Of a stretch of 64,000 nt of DNA, positions 35,801 through 46,795 are shown one piece after another; the stretch's first letter is position 1, and each line of letters begins with the position of its first letter. The position numbers and the translations under genes are program-made. Source of the DNA: Siphonodentalium dalli (Eukaryota; Mollusca; Scaphopoda; Gadilida; Siphonodentaliidae); contig CP136065.1 of assembly GCA_032622095.1 (NCBI GenBank), positions 214,808,151-214,872,150 of the forward strand, given 5' to 3'. The notes beneath the pieces are model-generated. The model made no database searches. It saw nothing but the letters and a program-made list of their open reading frames with translations, and had not been told where the DNA came from.

Positions 35801-37309
35801 GAAAGAGTTGAAGATATGGGCGGCCTTGGAGGTGGGTTTGCTGTTTAAATATTCACTTCGGTCAAAAACCACCATAAACAGAAATAATAGTAAAATATAG
35901 ACAGACTTTGTTCTTATCCCAATCAGAAATATGGCAAAAACAGTATGCTATTGTAAATGTTTTCCCCTTGTTATGTAAACAGAAGCAAAAAAAGTTACGT
36001 TTTCTGACTTTTGTTTAGATCCGGATATGGTAAACATAAAGAGCGTTATTTGTTACTCTTTTCCCGATATGGAAATAATAAAGAGCTTTTATATAATTTT
36101 TGTGTGATTAACCAATAAATTACGTTGTGTTGTGTAAACAGAAGCACAACTGCTGTAACACAAGCAGGTTCTTGTTTTTGTACACCATCGTACGTCTTGA
36201 CGACAATGTTATATTTACGCTCTGATTATGTTTGGCATATGAGCGGAACTGTATGTATTTTGGTGTTCCTTCCGTTGATGGCGATTTGAACAAATAGAAA
36301 TATTCCTGCAACGAACGCCGCTCTTGCCTTTAATGTTCTCCAGATAATACTGAGTATCAGATGACTTTCATGTCAAATCCCATTATCATCAGCAAATTCT
36401 TGCACAGACAAGGTCTACTATCAATGGAGCGAATTTATGCAACAAACATGATAGATCTGTTGAATCTTCCCATCTAGGGTAAAGGGGGGGGGGGGTCTAT
36501 CATTTGATGATATTGAGTTGGGAAAATCCTGTGCCAATGCATTCTCTTATATAAAAGTCTCCCCCGCCAATACAAGATAATACATTGGCCTAGCAATATT
36601 TACCATGATTAGACCGTGTTGTGGCTGAGGTAGCTGTCACCCGGAGATGGAGAAATTCCTATTTTGATTTTCTATTTCTGTGTACTATTCTACATCAGAA
36701 TTTCTGAGGTGTATGGGGCAAAGCCCAGAATTTTGTTTTTAAATGGTCAAACTTGTGTCAAAATTCCTTGAAAATGGCTATATTCTATAAAATCAATCAA
36801 TGATAGTTAAAATTGTGATAAATGAAACGAAACATCCACTTAACTGACCCCAATTAGTCTACTTATTATGAGCAAAAAGAAATATCACAAAAGGATAGAC
36901 GTATTTTGAAGAAAAAAAAGTCGATAATTTTTTGGCATATATATTTGACGAAATTTCAATGGTCATAACTTAAAAATCGTTCCTTAAATCACAACCAAAT
37001 GAGCTTTAAAAACAGCTCACATCATTTGTGCTACTATCTAATGAGAAATAATTACATGTACCATTTATTGTATATGTTTCGTTATATTCATGATATTGTT
37101 ACCCCTACCGTCATTTTGTAATCTAGAATGGTCATGTCTCCCAATGTTTGCACTACGAACTCCCACGCCACGGGGATCTCTATTCAAGAAATATCAATCA
37201 TCAGCATATTGCTTATAAACCCCCTTGTTTATGTAATACAATTCCTTGTCAGAAAAAGCAGCATGTATCGGGGGGGGGGGTGAATTTTTTTTGTCCGACA
37301 AGTATGCCA
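35801..37309. other. AT-rich intronic stretch with a poly-G run
   Basis: A run of about 12 G lies near 36484-36495 and another of about 11 G near 37270. No genes were recognised. Confidence 0.5.
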
Positions 37310-37331
37310 GGGTGGGTGGGTGGGTGGGTGG
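37310..37331 (+). other. G-quadruplex motif (GGGT)n
   Basis: The tract gggtgggtgggtgggtgggt followed by gg has five G-triplets with single-T loops, the pattern known to form very stable parallel quadruplexes. It sits in the host intron on the coding strand. Confidence 0.85.
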
Positions 37332-37403
37332 TCAATGTACTTTCTCCTTGCATATTATAAAACTGTTTAAGTCGGTTATAACTTATTGGACTCGCTACCG
37401 TAG

Positions 37404-37484
37404 GCTACCGGACATTCATAAACTAAATGGTCCCGGGTTATGCCCTTGACCATCTTGGCATCTAGTTTACGAATGTCCAGTAGC
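37404..37484. repeat. Hairpin with ~22-bp arms
   Basis: gctaccggacattcataaac (37404) pairs with gtttacgaatgtccagtagc (ending 37484) with two mismatches. The loop is about 37 bp. It is a MITE-like remnant. Confidence 0.65.
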
Positions 37485-37995
37485 TCTTACATTAACCCTG
37501 ACATAGAGCCACATCGGTTTTTGTGTACAGGTACTCCAATCAATAATGCAGGCATGCCAAAAATATCTTCAGAAATTCCACCAGATATTTACAAAAATAA
37601 TGCTCTGCTAGTATTTAATGTTATATGTACATGTAGCTACAATGGCACTGATTATTGTTACGTCCAATGCTGTTTTAGATTTAATTAGATCTTTGAGCAT
37701 TTTCCGAAATATAATTAATGTACAAAAACATGACAAATTCTGAATATTACGGTTTGGTTATAACCAATTTTGGGCACCCAATCCTGTTGTAATGGGTCGG
37801 CAAAGGCCTAGAACAATGTGTGATATATGAATCTGCTTAACAGAAGGTATACGCTTCAATCCATCACTGGAAATTTCCACCTTCATCATTCCATGATGTT
37901 CTGTGATAATTATATCTCATGTCCAAGCTGAGCTACATTAACACTTTTATTAATGTACATGTACATCATCTCGTTTGGCCCTTATTTGCAGGTAG

Positions 37996-38574
37996 GAACA
38001 TGTTTGGAACTACATTGGAACTACAGAGAAGAATATTATCCCGATCTCTGAGCTTCGGGTAGTGTAATTCGATGTTCATACTAAGAATTAAAGGCTCAAC
38101 ATCATACCCACAGGTTGCATCCATGTACATGTGTATGTATAGCAGGAAATACTCTAACATGGTGACTAGGATGAAAGTCATACAATGTTCCGCTTCCAGT
38201 AAGAAACCACATCTTTGGTTGGTAAGAAAGTCGCGCAACATATCCCATGTTTACATCTGGAGCCATCAACATAACGGAAACATGTTTGGAACTACATTGG
38301 AAGTACAGAGAAGAAGTTCAACACAACAAGCACCTAAATGATTCTGAGCTTGAGTCAGTGTAGTTTGGTGTTCGTACTAAGAATTAAAGGTTCAGCATCG
38401 TACGCACAGTTTGCACTTATGTACATGTGTATGTACTGCAGGAAATTCTCTTAACATGGTGACCAGGTTAAAAATCATTCAATGTTCCGCTCCCAGTAAG
38501 AAACCGTGTCTTTGATCAAAGAGTTGCGCAACATATTCTATGTTTACATCTGGAGCATCAACATAACGGAAACC
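37996..38574. repeat. Tandem duplication of ~282 bp
   Basis: Copy 1 is 37996-38277 and copy 2 is 38278-38574. Shared landmarks are acatgtttggaactacattg, actaagaattaaaggytcar, caatgttccgcttccagtaa and catcaacataacggaaac. Identity is about 85-90%. Confidence 0.8.
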
Positions 38575-38727
38575 AAGACCGTTCCATCGTCTCTCGATGG
38601 CCTTTTCATGACGTCATTTATGTTGGAGAGAGGTGTAGGAGATTTTGACATTTTCTGCTGATCATTCTTCGGAATAAGTGCCAAATTAATGTGAATGACC
38701 AGGACTGTTGGTAGAACATATACGCTA

Positions 38728-38862
38728 TTGTGGTGGATTGGCGGTAACATGGCATGACATTGACCGCTTCTAGGGTATGTTCAACCTCATTGCTTTGCGA
38801 ATTGGTTGAACATAAACCCGAAGTCGTCAATGTCACACCATGTTACAATCAATCCACCACAA
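38728..38862. mobile_element. Small inverted-repeat element (TTGTGGTGGATTG ends)
   Basis: The arms ttgtggtggattggcggtaa..gttcaacc and ggttgaac..ttacaatcaatccaccacaa pair over about 55 bp around a short loop. It is a MITE-like element. Confidence 0.65.
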
Positions 38863-40015
38863 CTAAACTAAAAACGTTTTACTGAACCAAGCAGTTCGCT
38901 ATAAAATTATGAAACGTTCTTAGACATTATAATTGAAATTACCATGTAATCACATATTGAATGCATACATTTAGAAACCTGAATAATACGTTGAAAATGT
39001 TTGGATCTTGAATCTACAGTTAAAGGTGACATATGCAACTGGTTTCATCATTTGCCAAAATAATGAATTTAATTGGTTGCCCATTTGGTCAGCCAACATA
39101 TCCTGCAATCGTGCTATTATATAAATGCGCTTATCTGCTGATGTGCAGCGTAACATGTCAATGTTTTGAGATAGGTTTTGCATTTTGACCGAAAACTTCA
39201 TTACCTATCTCCCCAAATTTTTGTGACTCACTGATTGAGGTTAAAGCAATCGCTGTTTATTTCTCCCAACACATATCATATTTCAGCAAGATGATAAGTC
39301 AAGTGATACATGTATTTATTCTTTTACAAAGTGTATCTTATAATTGGATACAGAGCCAATGATAGGATTTTACCAGTAAAAGAAGAGTTCACCGCCTGTC
39401 TCAAAATTATTTTAAAAATCTGATAGACAATTTTGGGGCTATCCCCTATGTGCTATAGGCCTATTGTGCGACGTGAATATGCCGCTTGTGAAATAGTATT
39501 CCTTGAACTCATAAAATATAGGATGGATTCTCATATAACTGAAAAGTGTGGTTGTTACACAAACACAACCTTCGGGTTTCCACTTTTTGGGATCATGGAA
39601 CATTAATATGTGGGGCCCAGATCACTCTAAAAACTGCTGCATGTCACCTTGAAGATTTTTTTCTATTATTTTGTGTATTAATTTCACTATATCATTGAGA
39701 TGTGTGAAGCGTGTGTATTATATAATTATATAAATTGAACAAGCTACCGGTATGCATTAAAGAGTCTAAGGAAAATATCTTGGAATTCCATTACCACCAA
39801 GAATCTTTACATCAGCATCAGACAAGCACAACATTTAACATAAATTGGAGGCGACTAATTAAAGTCCTTCTTGTTAGTGCCTACTGGTGGTAGGGTGCGC
39901 GGAGAATGAGGACCCGCGCTATCTCTCTCTTTGTTTGCGAGCTGAGGTGCTGTGCTGAGGTTTAGTGTTCCAGATTTGTGCGTGTGCATTTAGTTCCCCT
40001 TTGTAAGTTGTCAAC
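38863..40015. other. Intronic stretch, nothing firm
   Basis: No repeat or exon was recognised except the candidate leader just upstream of 40016. Confidence 0.4.
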
Positions 40016-40079
40016 ATGGATTACTATAGTGAGGGACACGTTGGGTGTGGGGAAGTTGATGTCAACGGGTGTGACACTG
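40016..40079 (+). CDS. Candidate first coding exon of an unknown gene (speculative)
   Basis: ATG in a good context (tcaacATGg) opens MDYYSEGHVGCGEVDVNGCDT, and after 21 codons plus one base a consensus donor (ctg|gtgaga) follows. The upstream 120 bp (39895-40015) is less AT-rich than its surroundings, as a 5' leader might be. No matching downstream exon was found and the peptide is not recognised. It may be chance. Confidence 0.2.
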
Positions 40080-40125
40080 GTGAGAGAAATGCTCGTGGCC
40101 ATATTTAATGTGATTGAGTAATGAG

Positions 40126-40276
40126 GTAATAAATTCAAAAAGGCGAGGATGATCCTCCAGGGAGGTAATCTCAATCACTTGAATATCCTAAAAATGGTCA
40201 GGATGATCCTCCAGGGAGGTAATCTCAATCACTTGAATATCCTAAAGGATCATCCTCGCCTTTTTGAATTTATTAC
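40126..40276. mobile_element. Hairpin-ended element containing a 53-bp-spaced direct repeat
   Basis: The exact 30-bp inverted ends are gtaataaattcaaaaaggcg... and ...cgcctttttgaatttattac. Between them, about 47 bp (aggatgatcctccagggagg...tcctaaa) are present twice in direct orientation (about 40146-40193 and 40199-40246). Confidence 0.75.
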
Positions 40277-41015
40277 AACATTTAACAGTAAAGTGATGAA
40301 GCCAATCAGTCAATTGACGATTTTCATCGAATCCAGAGTTTTTCGACACATAGCTAAAATAGCATAATAAGTTTCCTGTCATTATGTCATATCTAGTCAC
40401 ATTGCTATTTTCACAGTGTTCACAAATTTGGTGATTACAACAACTAATTTAACACTAATGTGTGTATACTTGAAGAGTCCATAATTGATCAATAATACCC
40501 ATCAAGGAGAATAGAATTAAGCATTTCCAAGAATTGCAACAGTAAGCACCCGTTTTTCTTATCGCCAAAATGAAAGTGACAGGAGATAGCATACTGTCCA
40601 TCGTAACACTGCGAGTTGATGTTATACAGCAGGAATTGTATGCAGAAGCTATTTATAGCGATGGCTATTTGACTGATAGTTATATTCATTAAGACTCTGT
40701 TATGTGTAACTTATTCTAGAGCCTAATTTTAATTAGAACTGATTATACACATGTGTATGGAGGTGATGTACACATGGAAAACTTGTTCGTTCGTATGTAT
40801 TGACAAGACACAACAGGTGTATCCTCATGTCATGGCTGATTGGTCATCTGTAGCAGTTGATAACACATGCATGCCGTGAACATGTGATTAGAATCCAGGG
40901 ACATTTTCATTAACTATATATGCTCTTTGTAACTTTAACAGAAATACAAATTCTGAATGCAAAAAATTATGGGCGCAGTGCGTATTCAGCTGAAGTTAAG
41001 TTGAGACCAGAATAA

Positions 41016-41157
41016 TATTATCCATCATGACCTGGGGCGTGGGGATGGAAAGATCTCACCCGAGGGACAAGATATTTCGACCGATTGTTCGGACCCAATA
41101 GCTGGCCCCGAAGATAAGATTTGTCTATGCCCACATCCCAGGTCATAATGGATTATT
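41016..41157. mobile_element. MITE-like hairpin, ATTATCCATCATGACCTGGG ends
   Basis: The 20-bp inverted ends (attatccatcatgacctggg against cccaggtcataatggattat) have one mismatch. The loop is about 100 bp and GC-richer than its surroundings. Confidence 0.65.
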
Positions 41158-41705
41158 TTTCTCCCAAACCCAAGAGCCTCATACTCATTGTTTTGTTTTA
41201 TACCAAATATCGGCACATTTCAGTAGTTTCATAACGGTACATCTGGGGAGAATTCTGATACCACATTTGTGATTTTATTTGTTGATTTTGGTATATACTG
41301 GGAAAGCAAAGCACGATACCCACACAAGCTAGCCTATATCATCAATGCTCCTGGCATGAATTACAACACATTTTGTTAGACTGCCAGTCATTGCTACATA
41401 TTTCGAATGACGAGTGGTACCATGTCATTGACCAATATGGTATTGAATGTTTTCTCTACCTGTCAGATGATCACTGACAATCTGACTCGCTTGCTGGTTA
41501 GGTCGGCCGCATTTATGTGGAAACAGTTTCATTTTGATAATGGTGATGATGTTCAATTGCCCTTACAAGTACTTGTTTGCGATTCTGTACTTGGTGGAAT
41601 TGATCCCCAGAGAATGACGACACAAGGGGGGAAAGTTGTTGTCACTCTCGGGCATCGCATCGATGAGTTGATTGAGTGATTAAATATAGAATATCCATAA
41701 ATATT

Positions 41706-41845
41706 GTTGACGAGATACATCGTTCGTTTATTTTCGCGAGTATGATTCAGTAAATAAATTCCAAATGGGAACCGAGCTTTAGCGAAGTTCCCCCATTTGC
41801 TGAATTATACATTCTAGCGAAAATAAGCCTTGTATCTCGTCAAAC
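41706..41845. mobile_element. MITE-like hairpin, GTTGACGAGATAC ends
   Basis: The arms gttgacgagatacatcg..ttattttcgcgagtatgattcag and ctgaattatacattctagcgaaaataagccttgtatctcgtcaaac pair with some mismatches. The centre is aaatgggaaccgagctttagcgaagttcccccattt split around a 10-base loop. Confidence 0.7.
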
Positions 41846-43775
41846 TATATGGGGTATTATTTTTATCCATTTTAAATATAATGAAATAATGTGCAATTGT
41901 TGGCTAAAAAAGCAGTACACAAGAGCGTTCTCAATTGTGATTGTCTATACTCTTTGCTTTTGTGGATTTACGTGATACCCATACAAAAAATGGTGATGCC
42001 AAGTATTTTTCCTTGTAAGCCGAACATTATCTAAGGCAATTTTGGCAAATTTGGTGATTAATATATTCTTTCACTGCATATAACGATACCTCAAGTGGAC
42101 TACATGTACACAAAATTATAAAATTATCTTTTGGCTAATGGCTATGCGAGGTGCGAGGGCTGTTGTGACTCTACTCGACTGAAATGGTATGAAAGAGGCT
42201 ACAATACTATTTCGGATGCCACGCACCTGGTGTCTCGATGCTCGTAATGAATGATACGGGAGAGTGGCTCCGCCCAGTTGTGACGAGGGATACTAATCCA
42301 TGCCCGTAATGTTCTCTGGGTTGAAGACTGATATCATGTCTGAAGGGTGCTTCCGTATTTTTTATTATTGGTTAAAGCTATAAAACAATATTTTGAACAT
42401 GAACATGTTATGTTCTTTGGAATTATTTATCGACTCTTGTGTAGTCCACAACTGCATATAAACAATACAACCATTAGTTCATGCACTCCCATTAGTATTG
42501 CAAAGCCCACAAAGTGAATTTTTTTAATATATATAAATATGTTTGAACAAACAAAAATCTCTAAAATAGATAAAAACGTCCCAATACGTGATTTTTTTGG
42601 AATAAAGTAGAGACCCAGTGAAAGACCAGTAATGTTTTATGCGGACCTTTCACATGAATATATCAATTGAGTTTGAAGATTTATTTTACCTGAATTATAG
42701 CCCTTAGTATATCAGTTTTGTAATGTTATATATGACCTTTGGCATGATAACATGAACAAACTTCAACAAATTCCATTCATATTGGTTATATGGATCTTTC
42801 ACAACAATATCTCATTTGAGTTCAAAAGTAGGGATTGTCAGATATCTTTTCTACCAGAGTTATGGCACTTAGTTCTTCCATTTTTTTTATATATACATAA
42901 ATTTATTGATTCTTGGTAAAACAGATTCACTCTAATATGAGCAACAAAAAAAAACTTGACCTAGGGCAATTTTGTATGCACAACCTTAGCTGGGTAGCAT
43001 CAGTGCTCATGTTAAGAATGCGTTATTTGCGACCCTTCAAGTCATTTAAATAATTATATATCTGGGATAAACAGCAGCTGAAATATAACTCCTGACAAAG
43101 TTACATCTATGTTTTAAGAATATAATAAAGCTCTTTATTGCTGATTAGTAGCCCATTTATAAATAATTTGATACCCACAGCACCTATCCAAAATATTGAC
43201 CATGCATTACTAGTTTTACTTTTGTCCAACTTTGCTACATATGTTTAAAGGAACGCTCTTTATTGCTCATTTTTGCCTTTTAAAGACGTCTGAGGTCAAA
43301 TGACACTCCATTTCAGTTTATCGCTGTTTTTAAAAATTGACAAATCAGATTGCAACAACCATTTTGGTTATATAATCAATTTGGATGAAATAAGTTTTAG
43401 TGTCCTTTTAAGACATTTGAAGTCTGATGAGATTCCCTGGCATTGGGTCAAATTTTCAACTATTAGAATCCATCGATTTTCACAAAATTGACATTGTTTT
43501 GTGCAGGCTAATGTACTTATTCCTGGTAAGAAACCTTGTATTGCAATTTGCTAAAAGCACAAATGCTCGGAACTATATATATAAATATTTATGTTTTGTT
43601 TTGTTTTTAATAAATATTAAAATTATTTTCTGCATTGTCTTATTTTGTGGTCCACGTGTCATTACTATCTTTAGAGGTAAACTAGCTACTTGGAGTGGTT
43701 AGATGGGACACCTTTGATTTACCAATTAAAATAGTTAGAATAACCATTCTAGGTAGAAAACTTTCCCACCAATAG
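41846..43775. other. AT-rich intron with degenerate repeats
   Basis: Between about 42610 and 42890 a diverged repeat recurs (ggacctttcacatgaatata / ggatctttcacaacaatatc, then accagagttatggcac). No gene was recognised. Confidence 0.45.
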
Positions 43776-44097
43776 TAGTTATCAGATTAACTACCCGTAG
43801 GTAGTTAAAATTCCAACCACCCACAGGTAGTAAAATTAACTACTGGGTAGTTCGTATTCATCCCCCTACCCAAAGTAGTTAAAAATTTGCCTCCCGTTGG
43901 GTAGTTAAAATAGCCCCCGGGGGTGGTTATTTCAACTACCGAATGTAGTTATTTTAACTACCAAAGGTATTTAATTTTTTACCTACCCATCAGGTAGTAA
44001 AATTAACCACCCAAGTTAGCGGGATGAATACGAACTACCTAAAGTAGTAAAATTTAACTACTTTTGGGGTTAATTTACCAACTTTGAATTTAGTGTG
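43776..44097. mobile_element. GGTAGTTAAAAT-rich imperfect palindrome, MITE-like
   Basis: ggtagttcgtattcatcccc (about 43850) pairs with gggatgaatacgaactacc (about 44020), and most other words also occur inverted around a cccccgggggtgg centre near 43920. The right end, tttagtgtgca, is the inverse of the cacactaaa end at 13916. Confidence 0.6.
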
Positions 44098-44337
44098 CAT
44101 GCACTGGGATTAATACTACTTTACCAGGGTCTGGCTGAAGTATGATGGCTTCATAAAGGACCAGAGCAAGAACCTTTTAAGGTTGAGTTTCATATTGTTC
44201 GTACTCATCTGATTGTAAAGACTAAATTTGCGTATTGACCAGCCAAAATGCAAGGAAAACATACCAGGTTTTTTAATAGCAAGTATATATAACAGTGGTG
44301 GGGCTCATGCCGTGCATTTAGAGGTATGGTATGATTA

Positions 44338-44406
44338 TCTGGTTTCGCCCTATCTAGTCTGCATCGTCTGATTATCTGACTCTCTTTCTGGTTTCGCCCT
44401 CTCTAG
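44338..44406 (+). promoter_or_regulatory. Duplicated 3' splice-site tract
   Basis: tctggtttcgccctatctag (44338-44357) and tctggtttcgccctctctag (44387-44406) are a 49-bp-spaced duplication of the acceptor tract. The second copy borders the transmembrane exon. Use of the first would add 49 bases and shift the frame. Confidence 0.55.
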
Positions 44407-44527
44407 CTGAATGTGGTCTGATTACATGTGGTCCCGGTCTTGGAGTGATAATGGTCATGCTTGCATGTGCTGTCGGTATTTGCGTCATCACCATTTTCGT
44501 TCTTGCAACATCACGCATCATACAAAG
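44407..44527 (+). CDS. Lectin-receptor gene, exon D: transmembrane segment
   Basis: The acceptor is tttcgccctctctag and the donor gtgagc; 121 bp. It joins the EGF exon in phase (C|CT = Pro). It reads ECGLITCGPGLGVIMVMLAC followed by AVGICVITIFVLATSRIIQ: a short cysteine stalk, about 24 hydrophobic residues, then basic residues (SR), the normal order for a type I membrane protein. The in-phase junction with both neighbours over a 31-kb intron is the main evidence that it belongs to the lectin/EGF gene. Confidence 0.75.
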
Positions 44528-45109
44528 GTGAGCCAAAAAGAACATATAATTGTGCCATATGATATTAAGTACAAGCAACCGACATACGTTTAGAGTCATG
44601 TTGATATAGTTAAATAAAAATGACGCGTACCGCCTGCTGTGGTATATTAATTACATGCAAGTTTGCACATACGTCTGTGTTGAGTCACGACGAAATGAAG
44701 TACGTGGTTTATAAAATAGTCCATGTTGGTGAGTATAACTGTTACATTTCCTATCGCAGTCACTTGTCAGTTTTAAACTTATATCGACAACAGATCACCC
44801 GTACGGGTTGTTGTGTTGGAAAGCAATAGTATTGGGTTAACATATTTCCGAATGATATTGCGATAAGCTTACACAGATCATTGACTTATATTGCGGATCG
44901 GAGTTCACAATGCATTCATGGTTTTCGTGTCAACACACGATCAACTCACCTTCAGTGTTATTCTCGTATTGACGTTGCCATAGTCTGACCACTGATGAAC
45001 ATCCGTACGTAAGATTCTATTCTAAGTTGATTATGTATAGTTGATATCTGCATGGGTACATGATTATCTCGTTGGTAATATAATTAAGTGTGTTACTATA
45101 TCGTTGCAG

Positions 45110-45168
45110 TCGGAGAGAAAAGTACAATAATCAGAATATATTGCACAGGAATGAAGCATATTCACCAT
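45110..45168 (+). CDS. Lectin-receptor gene, exon E: juxtamembrane
   Basis: The acceptor is tatcgttgcag and the donor gtaaga; 59 bp, in phase with exon D (AG|T = Ser). It reads RREKYNNQNILHRNEAYSP, hydrophilic and basic just after the membrane span, as expected for the cytoplasmic side. It contains two tyrosines (KYNN, AYSP). Confidence 0.7.
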
Positions 45169-45179
45169 GTAAGAACGTC

Positions 45180-46075
45180 ACCTCATCCGTACCATTTAAT
45201 TCCTTCTGCTTCGTGTATATGTTTGAGGGAACATCTCACTGATACCATTTAACTCCTGTTTCATGTATATATGTTAGAGGAAAAATCTCCACACTGATAC
45301 CATTTAATTCATGCTTATAGGTTAGAGAAACATTTCCTCATTGATACCATTTATTTTATGTTTCATTTATAGATGTTAACCGGAACGTCTCCTCATTGAT
45401 ACCATATAATTCATGTTTCATGTATGCATGTTAGAGGGAACGTCTCCTCACTGATACCGTTTAATTCCCGTTTCATGGAACGTCTCTTCATTTATACCAT
45501 TTAATTCATGTTTCGTGTATATGTGTTAAATGTAACATTTCCTCGTTGATAGAATTTAACACCTATTTCATGTATTTATGTTGGAGAGAACGTCTCATCA
45601 TTGATACCATGTAAGTCATTTATATATGTTTGAGGGAACCTCTCCTCATTGATACCATTTAGTTCACGTTTAATGTATATATGTTGGAGGGAACGTCTCC
45701 CTAATGATACCATTTAATTTATGTTTCATGTATATATGTTAGAGAGAACGTCTCCCTACTGATACTATTTAATTTCTGTTTAATGTATATATGTTGGACT
45801 GAACGTCTCCCTACTGATACCATTTAATTTTTGTTTCATGTATACATGTCAGAATGAACGTCTCCATACTGATACCATTTAATTTTTGTTTCATGTATAT
45901 ACGTCAGAATGAACTTCTCCCTACTGATACTATTAAATTTCTGTTTCAAGTATAAATGTCAGAATGAATGTCTCCCTACTGATAGCATTTAATTTCTGTT
46001 CAATGTATATATGTCAGAGTGAACCTTTCCCTACTGATACCATTTAATGTATGTTTCATGTATATACTCATTGAC
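45180..46075. repeat. Minisatellite, ~17 copies of a 50-57-bp unit
   Basis: Diverged tandem units share 'gaacgtctcctcactgatac' followed by 'catttaattcatgtttcatg' and 'tatatatgtt'. The array begins just after the donor of exon E and fills most of the next intron. Confidence 0.85.
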
Positions 46076-46255
46076 GAGTTGTTGAACATACTATCTGAAC
46101 ATGTCCCACCAACGCATGTGAATCATTCTGCTCTTGTGTTATCTTGTTTTCTGTTTGTCGTCTGTTTTTATTACCTGAACACCCCATTCCAATGTATACT
46201 TGTATAAGTAAATGGGATAATCCATTTAGTATAGAAATGGTTAATTCCTGTTTCA
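46069..46255. repeat. Dispersed repeat copy (same family as 52247-52500)
   Basis: It shares actcattgacgag, ttgaacatactatctgaaca, caatgtatacttgtataa and aaatgggataatcc with the copies at 52247-52500 and the Helitron flanks. Confidence 0.6.
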
Positions 46256-46353
46256 TATGTATATTACTTCTGTCACCTTCCGTACATATGGTTCATCTGT
46301 CAGAACAGGTTGGCAGTAAACATAGTAATTGTACATGTTATGTTATTTTCCAG

Positions 46354-46414
46354 GTAATTATGACCATCCAGACGTCAGCCAACCCATAGAGATAAGCGCC
46401 ATTAACGTTATCAG
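46354..46414 (+). CDS. Lectin-receptor gene, exon F: cytoplasmic segment
   Basis: The acceptor is gttattttccag, in phase with exon E (T|GT = Cys). It reads CNYDHPDVSQPIEISAIN then VI R. The donor is uncertain: gtgtca after ...atcag (phase 2), or gttatc after ...aac at 46405 (phase 0). Without splicing the frame runs on to a stop at 46521. YDHP may be a phospho-tyrosine site, by inference. Confidence 0.6.
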
Positions 46415-46795
46415 GTGTCAACAAGGTTTTTTCATGCGGCTTGTTTTCTTGAACTCAATACAATGTTTGTATTCATTTCTGTTTCACTATTATTGCCCCA
46501 TTGTTGACTTAAAACTGATGTAATTTTCACTGCATGTACTTTTTAATCGTGTTGTTAATTCACCACGTCACTCCAAGTATGAAATACTCTTTGCTATAAT
46601 ATACATTAACGTTAGTTGAATTCCTCAACCAACGATTTGTTACAATCTTTCACCAGTTATCAATCGTTCACCATCATCATCGCAAACTGCAAGGCAGAAT
46701 TCAACCCCCAATCTACGTGGCCATTACCGTCACATATAATTTCGTTATTAAATTTAGATTTGATAACGAAAATGTTTTCAGTTACAATTGATTAG

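Noticed and set aside
41407-41679. 90-codon + strand frame (…DSVLGGIDPQRMTTQGGKV…)
   Set aside because: The composition is protein-like, but no domain, splice sites or repeat family were recognised. Left as unexplained rather than called a gene.
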